The notes beneath the pieces were generated by a model, which ran no database searches, was not told the origin of the DNA, and saw only the letters and a list, made by a program, of their open reading frames with translations. A stretch of 10,353 nucleotides of DNA from positions 1 to 10,353 of the forward strand of contig JAAYFB010000125.1 in NCBI GenBank assembly GCA_012728465.1. Direction: 5' to 3'. Within the stretch, counting starts at the first letter, position 1. Each line of letters begins with the position of its first letter. A program made the position numbers and the translations under genes. This document shows positions 6,275 to 10,353 of the stretch, piece by piece. The stretch is from Proteiniphilum sp. Its GTDB lineage: Bacteria > Bacteroidota > Bacteroidia > Bacteroidales > Dysgonomonadaceae.

Positions 6275-7558
6275 TTAAGAATTCATTACTACTGGATTTG
6301 ATATATCCTCGAACAGCTCTATATCAAAATACCTAGATGCTGCCGTCACATGGTCAAAAACATCAGATACAATATCCTCGTACTTAAGCCACTCTGTGGT
6401 GTTTGTAAAGAAATATAATTCGAGTGGCAACCCCTTTGAAACTGGTTGAAGCTGACGCACCATACTAATCATTTCTTTATGAACCCCAGGATGATTTTTC
6501 AGATAGCTTTGAATATAAGCTCTATATAATCCCATATTGGTGAGATTTCGACCATTTATGGAGAGAGACTTATCTGCTCCCGAAGTGCTATTATAATTAT
6601 TTATTTCAGCAGAACGACTACTCACATAGTTAGCTATCTCCTGAATCTTCATATACCTAGACAACTCACTTTCTTCGATAAACTTTATTGATGATTGCTT
6701 CACAAAAACAGATCTTTTCAATCTTCTACCGCCATTATCCTGCATACCACGCCAGTTTTGAAACGAATCGGACACCAATGCATAAGGCGGAATAGTAGTA
6801 ATTGTTTTATCGAAGTTCCTCACTTTCACTGTTGTCAATGTAATCTGTATTACATCACCATCAGCATTATGCTTAGGCATTGTAATCCAGTCGCCAATGC
6901 GCACCATATCATTTGCCGAAACTTGAATACTTGCCACAAAACCCATAATTGTATCTTTAAATACCAACATCAATATTGCTGATGCAGCACCTAAACCTGC
7001 AATGATACCCGCTGGCTTTTGCCCTGTGAGTATCGAAAATAGAAATATGAATCCAACAAAGTAAAATACTATTTGTACCACTTGTATATAGCTATCAATT
7101 GGCTTATCTTTTAGCTGTGGTCTGGTTTTAACTGAGTCGCCAAATGCGTTTATCACTGACATAACCAACCATATAATATAAAATATAAGATATATTTCAG
7201 CTAGACCATATGCTATGCCCATAAACTTAGGAAATATACCAAACACGATAGGTATTGAAGCCTTAACTAAACTAAATGGTATAATTATAGATAAATAATG
7301 TGGAAACTTACGATCTGAGAGATATTTAAAGAATGCCATTTTGGGTACTGCTGACATTTTTTTAAATACGTTTCGCAAAATAAATCTTGTGATATAATAT
7401 ACTGTAAATATTAGTATAGATAGAATTACTAATAATAATACTGAATTTACGTAATTAATCCATTGTTCGCCCACTCCCATTTGTGCAAGCAACCTGTTTG
7501 ACCAAATACTTATTGCATTGGTTGAATCTGTTAGTTGTGCTATTCGTTCTTCGTTCAT
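6275..7558 (-). CDS. Mechanosensitive ion channel, MscS superfamily (YbdG-like)
   Basis: This 427-residue inner-membrane protein should open under membrane tension and release solutes during osmotic downshock. Hydrophobic helices are seen at about 35-58, 87-110, 117-138, 159-178 and 183-210. The last contains the pore-lining, glycine/alanine-rich AGLGAASAILMLVFKD (187-202). It runs into the MscS beta-domain with NDMVRIGDWITMP (216-228), TTVKVRNFD (242-250), ITTIPPYALVSDSFQNWRG (253-271) and GGRRLKRS (276-283). This wording is very close to the E. coli YbdG mini-conductance type rather than short MscS, and the length is near YbdG's 415 or so. The ATG at 7558 is preceded by a well-formed promoter. 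The gene reads toward threonine aldolase across a 197-bp gap and is probably a separate unit. No clear terminator follows it. Confidence 0.92.
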   Translation of the reverse strand: MNEERIAQLTDSTNAISIWSNRLLAQMGVGEQWINYVNSVLLLVILSILIFTVYYITRFILRNVFKKMSAVPKMAFFKYLSDRKFPHYLSIIIPFSLVKASIPIVFGIFPKFMGIAYGLAEIYLIFYIIWLVMSVINAFGDSVKTRPQLKDKPIDSYIQVVQIVFYFVGFIFLFSILTGQKPAGIIAGLGAASAILMLVFKDTIMGFVASIQVSANDMVRIGDWITMPKHNADGDVIQITLTTVKVRNFDKTITTIPPYALVSDSFQNWRGMQDNGGRRLKRSVFVKQSSIKFIEESELSRYMKIQEIANYVSSRSAEINNYNSTSGADKSLSINGRNLTNMGLYRAYIQSYLKNHPGVHKEMISMVRQLQPVSKGLPLELYFFTNTTEWLKYEDIVSDVFDHVTAASRYFDIELFEDISNPVVMNS

Positions 7559-7591
7559 GTAATTGTTTGTTTTAGTTAGTTTGTAATACTA

Positions 7592-7623
7592 CAAAGATAG
7601 AACTTAATGACAGGAGGTGCAAA
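7592..7623 (-). promoter_or_regulatory. Candidate promoter for the MscS-like channel
   Basis: On the minus strand TTTG (7623-7620) is followed after exactly 20 bases by TATCTTTG (7599-7592). This is a full match to the Bacteroidetes -33/-7 pattern with normal spacing and the best promoter in the window. The leader to the ATG at 7558 would be roughly 30 bases. Confidence 0.7.
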
Positions 7624-7695
7624 CAGAAAACAAATTACACACTAAGCTATTAACATTAAGAGTAGAAAACAAAAAGGAATATAAAAGTTTTGTTG

Positions 7696-7703
7696 TATAT
7701 TTG
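7696..7703 (+). promoter_or_regulatory. Candidate -7 promoter element for carboxynorspermidine dehydrogenase
   Basis: TATATTTG fits TAnnTTTG and faces the gene at 7824. No TTTG is found about 20 bases upstream. If used, it gives an unusually long leader of roughly 115 bases that includes the inverted repeats at 7716-7792. Confidence 0.4.
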
Positions 7704-7715
7704 CCTTGTAAATCC

Positions 7716-7792
7716 ATTCGTGGTTTTGCTTGCGTCATTGTGTATTATCGTATCTACAAGTTGCAACATAAAACCACTATTGTGACACGAAT
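7716..7792 (+). promoter_or_regulatory. Foldable 5' leader with competing inverted repeats
   Basis: GTGGTTTT (7720-7727) is complementary to AAAACCAC (7770-7777), and the stem can extend inward with TTGC (7730-7733) and GCAA (7763-7766) across a small internal loop. A second pair, ATTCGTG (7716-7722) with CACGAAT (7786-7792), shares GTG with the first on the left side, so the two stems cannot both form fully. The structure ends about 30 bases before the start codon. It is not a riboswitch class I recognise; a regulatory role is inference. Confidence 0.4.
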
Positions 7793-7823
7793 CAATAATT
7801 CATCTTAAACATAAATTATTAAA

Positions 7824-9026
7824 ATGGGAAAAGTATTAATCATCGGCGCTGGTGGCGTTGGAACCGTTGTAGCTAATAAGGTGGCTAAAAACAACGATGT
7901 TTTTACTGAAATTATGTTGGCTAGTCGCACAAAGAGCAAATGTGATGTAATAGCAGAGGACGTGAAGCGTCGTACTGGTGTTACCATCCAAACAGCTCAA
8001 GTAGATGCAGACAGCGTGCCAGAATTGGTTGCACTATTCAATGAGTTTAAACCCAAATTGGTTATCAACGTAGCTCTGCCATATCAAGACCTTACTATTA
8101 TGGATGCTTGTTTGGAGTGTGGAGTAAACTACCTTGACACTGCCAATTACGAACCAATCGATGAGGCTAAATTTGAATACAGCTGGCAATGGGCATATCA
8201 AGATAGATTTAAAGAAGCTGGATTAACCGCTATTCTTGGTTGTGGTTTCGACCCTGGTGTAACTAGCATATTTACAGCACACGCTGCAAAACATCATTTC
8301 GATGAAATTCACTATCTAGATATAGTGGACTGCAACGCTGGAGATCATGGTAAAGCTTTTGCTACCAACTTCAATCCTGAGATTAATATTAGAGAGGTAA
8401 CTCAAAAAGGTAAATATTGGGAAAATGGCGAGTGGGTAGAGACTGAACCACACGAAATACATAAGCCTCTCAACTATCCAAATATTGGTCCAAAAGAATC
8501 ATATTTAATCTATCACGAGGAGTTGGAATCGTTAGTGAAAAATTTCCCAACTATCAAGCGTGCACGCTTTTGGATGACATTCGGACAAGAGTATCTTACT
8601 CACCTTCGCGTTATTCAAAACATAGGTATGGCACGTATTGACGAGGTAGAGTATAACGGACAAAAGATTGTTCCTATCCAATTCCTAAAAGCAGTATTAC
8701 CCGATCCAGGTGAACTTGGCGAAAACTACACAGGCGAAACATCAATTGGATGTCGCATTAGAGGTATCAAAGATGGTAAAGAACGTACATATTATATCTA
8801 TAACAACTGTAGCCATCAAGCAGCATTTGAGGAGACAGGGGCACAAGGTGTAAGCTACACTACTGGCGTACCAGCAACTATTGGTGCAAGAATGTTTATG
8901 TTAGGATTGTGGAGCAAGCCGGGCGTATTCAACGTTGAGGAATTCAACCCAGATCCATTTATGGATGAGCTCAACAAGCAAGGTTTGCCATGGCACGAGC
9001 AATTTGATGTGGACTTAGAATTATAA
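7824..9026 (+). CDS. Carboxynorspermidine dehydrogenase (saccharopine dehydrogenase family)
   Basis: The 400-residue cytoplasmic enzyme is predicted to join aspartate semialdehyde to a diamine (putrescine or diaminopropane) using NADPH. This gives carboxyspermidine or carboxynorspermidine, the alternative spermidine route found in many gut Bacteroidota. The N-terminal Rossmann fold shows VLIIGAGGVG (4-13) and, at the end of the second strand, ASRT (33-36), whose arginine suits NADPH. Further family marks are NVALPYQD (82-89), YLDTANYE (103-110), GCGFDPGVTS (139-148) and a C-terminal segment with NCSHQAAFEE and TTGVPATIGARM. The length is that of the roughly 400-residue polyamine clade rather than fungal lysine-pathway enzymes. 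A true saccharopine dehydrogenase is the main alternative. The partner decarboxylase (nspC type) is not in the window. It starts after a long foldable leader and ends before a strong terminator, so it is likely monocistronic. Confidence 0.87.
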   Translation: MGKVLIIGAGGVGTVVANKVAKNNDVFTEIMLASRTKSKCDVIAEDVKRRTGVTIQTAQVDADSVPELVALFNEFKPKLVINVALPYQDLTIMDACLECGVNYLDTANYEPIDEAKFEYSWQWAYQDRFKEAGLTAILGCGFDPGVTSIFTAHAAKHHFDEIHYLDIVDCNAGDHGKAFATNFNPEINIREVTQKGKYWENGEWVETEPHEIHKPLNYPNIGPKESYLIYHEELESLVKNFPTIKRARFWMTFGQEYLTHLRVIQNIGMARIDEVEYNGQKIVPIQFLKAVLPDPGELGENYTGETSIGCRIRGIKDGKERTYYIYNNCSHQAAFEETGAQGVSYTTGVPATIGARMFMLGLWSKPGVFNVEEFNPDPFMDELNKQGLPWHEQFDVDLEL

Positions 9027-9043
9027 ACGACATACATATTATC

Positions 9044-9082
9044 AAAACCTTTACAGAGAATTATTACTGTAAAGGTTTTTTT
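9044..9082 (+). terminator. Strong intrinsic terminator after carboxynorspermidine dehydrogenase
   Basis: A perfect 13-bp stem, AAAACCTTTACAG (9044-9056) with CTGTAAAGGTTTT (9067-9079), has a 10-base loop and ends in seven consecutive T at 9076-9082. It begins 17 bases after the stop codon. It is also only about 30 bases before the next ATG. Confidence 0.9.
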
Positions 9083-9113
9083 ATCTCAACAAATTAAGAA
9101 AAGAAAATGCTCT

Positions 9114-10353
9114 ATGAGAAAAACAATTTTACTATTATCATTCACATTACTTCTATTAGGAGCTAAAGCCCAAGAGGCTCGCCTATTACGCTTCCCCACC
9201 ACCAATGGAAATGATGTAATATTTTCCTATGCAGGAGATTTATACAAAGTATCAATAAATGGTGGCGAAGCCACAAGACTTACATCGCACGTGGGATATG
9301 AGATGTTTCCCAAATTTTCGCCTGATGGGCAAGACATTGCCTTTACAGGACAATATGATGGCAATACAGAAGTTTACACCATCCCCCTAGCAGGAGGAGA
9401 GCCTTTAAGAATTACCTACACTGCCACAAACTCGCGAGACGATCTTGGCGACAGAATGGGTCCCAACAACATAGTCATGGGATGGACCCCAGATGGTAAA
9501 GAAATAGTTTACCGAAACAGAATTGGAGATGGCTTTACAGGCAAACTCTATAAAGTCGCTAAGCATGGTGGTCTATCAGATGTTATTCCACTCCCCGAAG
9601 GTGGATTTAGCAGCTATTCGCCTGATGGAAAAAAACTAGCATATAATAGAGTTATGCGCGAGTTCAGAACTTGGAAATACTATAAAGGTGGCATGGCTGA
9701 TGATATATGGATTTATGACGAGTCAGCAAAAAGTGTAACCAACATTAGCGATAACAAAGCACAAGACATTATGCCAATGTGGATTGGTGACGATATTTAT
9801 TATATATCTGACAGAGATAGAACAATGAACTTGTTTGTTTACAATACCAAATCACAACAAACAGCAAAAGTCACCAACTTTACTGAGTATGATATTAAGT
9901 TTCCTAGTGCAAATGGAAATACAATTGTGTTCGAGAATGGTGGCTACATTTACAAACTAGATGCAACTAGCAAGAAGGCTGAGAAAATAAACATTACCTT
10001 AACATCTGACAATATATATGCCAGAAGTGAAATAAAAGATGCTAGCAAATATGTAAACAACGCAAGCCTATCACCCGATGGCGAGCGATTAGCAATTACT
10101 GCTAGAGGAGAGATTTTTAATGTACCATCTGACAAAGGAGTAACTAAAAATATTACATTAAGCCCAGGTGCACACGATCGTGGAGCAAAATGGTCTCCAG
10201 ACGGAAAACATATAGCTTACATATCCGATGCAACTGGTGAAACTGAGATATACATACAAGATATAAACAAGATTGAACCGATACAACTTACTAAAAACAA
10301 CAATACTTACATTCGGTCACTTATTTGGAGTCCCGACTCTAAGTCTATAGTAT
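9114..10353 (+). CDS. Tricorn-like S41 family protease, N-terminal part (cut by window edge)
   Basis: The frame is open from ATG 9114 to the right edge, giving 413 residues with no stop. A signal peptide (about 1-19, ending AKA before Q20) sends the protein to the periplasm or beyond. The visible part is a beta-propeller of WD40-like PD40 repeats, marked by SPDG or similar turns at about 69-72, 125-128, 169-172, 320-323 and 361-364, with a last SPDS at 406-409. Secreted Bacteroidota proteins with this opening and such propellers are usually tricorn protease homologues of about 1,050-1,100 residues, with a PDZ domain and an S41 catalytic domain at the C-terminus. Those parts lie outside the window, so the peptidase activity is inferred. 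A TolB-like or DPP-type propeller protein is the alternative. The ATG at 9107 is in another frame and is not used. No promoter motif is visible between the preceding terminator and the start. Confidence 0.8.
   Translation, partial: MRKTILLLSFTLLLLGAKAQEARLLRFPTTNGNDVIFSYAGDLYKVSINGGEATRLTSHVGYEMFPKFSPDGQDIAFTGQYDGNTEVYTIPLAGGEPLRITYTATNSRDDLGDRMGPNNIVMGWTPDGKEIVYRNRIGDGFTGKLYKVAKHGGLSDVIPLPEGGFSSYSPDGKKLAYNRVMREFRTWKYYKGGMADDIWIYDESAKSVTNISDNKAQDIMPMWIGDDIYYISDRDRTMNLFVYNTKSQQTAKVTNFTEYDIKFPSANGNTIVFENGGYIYKLDATSKKAEKINITLTSDNIYARSEIKDASKYVNNASLSPDGERLAITARGEIFNVPSDKGVTKNITLSPGAHDRGAKWSPDGKHIAYISDATGETEIYIQDINKIEPIQLTKNNNTYIRSLIWSPDSKSIV

Noticed and set aside
7617..7808. Short 63-codon frame starting at GTG in the divergent gap
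   Set aside because: It overlaps the best promoter in the window, its GTG is inside a chance GGAGG motif, and the product has no recognisable features.

Overview
The window looks like an AT-rich chromosomal segment of a Bacteroidota bacterium, most likely of the order Bacteroidales. Three things point there. Promoter-like TAnnTTTG (-7) motifs sit upstream of several genes. The start codons mostly lack Shine-Dalgarno sequences and have AT-rich leaders instead. The gene set is also typical: a DsbD with a C-terminal thioredoxin domain, threonine aldolase, a saccharopine-dehydrogenase-like polyamine enzyme and a tricorn-like protease. The species cannot be named from this sequence alone.

Layout, left to right. 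Positions 1-363 are non-coding: a degenerate 42-bp tandem repeat, then a candidate promoter for dsbD. Positions 364-2421 encode a DsbD-type thiol:disulfide interchange protein, followed by an intrinsic terminator at 2469-2508. Positions 2531-3316 encode MazG. A 174-bp gap holds a 59-bp imperfect palindrome at 3362-3420. Positions 3491-4444 carry an uncharacterised outer-membrane beta-barrel protein and a tiny zinc-ribbon protein, 24 bp apart and probably co-transcribed. Next comes a minus-strand block: a YbdG-type mechanosensitive channel (7558-6275), then a probable operon of threonine aldolase (6077-5049) and a UPF0316/DUF2179 membrane protein (5029-4466). The divergent gap 7559-7823 holds promoters facing both ways and a foldable leader in front of carboxynorspermidine dehydrogenase (7824-9026, plus strand). 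That gene ends in a strong terminator at 9044-9082. A secreted tricorn-like S41 protease precursor starts at 9114 and runs off the right edge.

The genes are mostly housekeeping and envelope functions: periplasmic reductant supply, nucleotide-pool cleaning, osmotic safety valve, glycine/threonine and polyamine metabolism, and proteolysis. I see no mobile element, CRISPR array, RNA gene, phage gene or defence system. No new multi-gene system is evident. The parts worth a second look are non-coding: the 42-bp repeat, the palindrome after mazG, the foldable leader before the polyamine gene, and two terminators placed tightly against the next start codon.

Two start sites are set here against longer open frames. 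MazG is placed at 2531 because a start at 2480 would lie inside the terminator loop. Threonine aldolase is placed at 6077 because the longer frame begins with TTG at 6197 and runs across a promoter-like motif.
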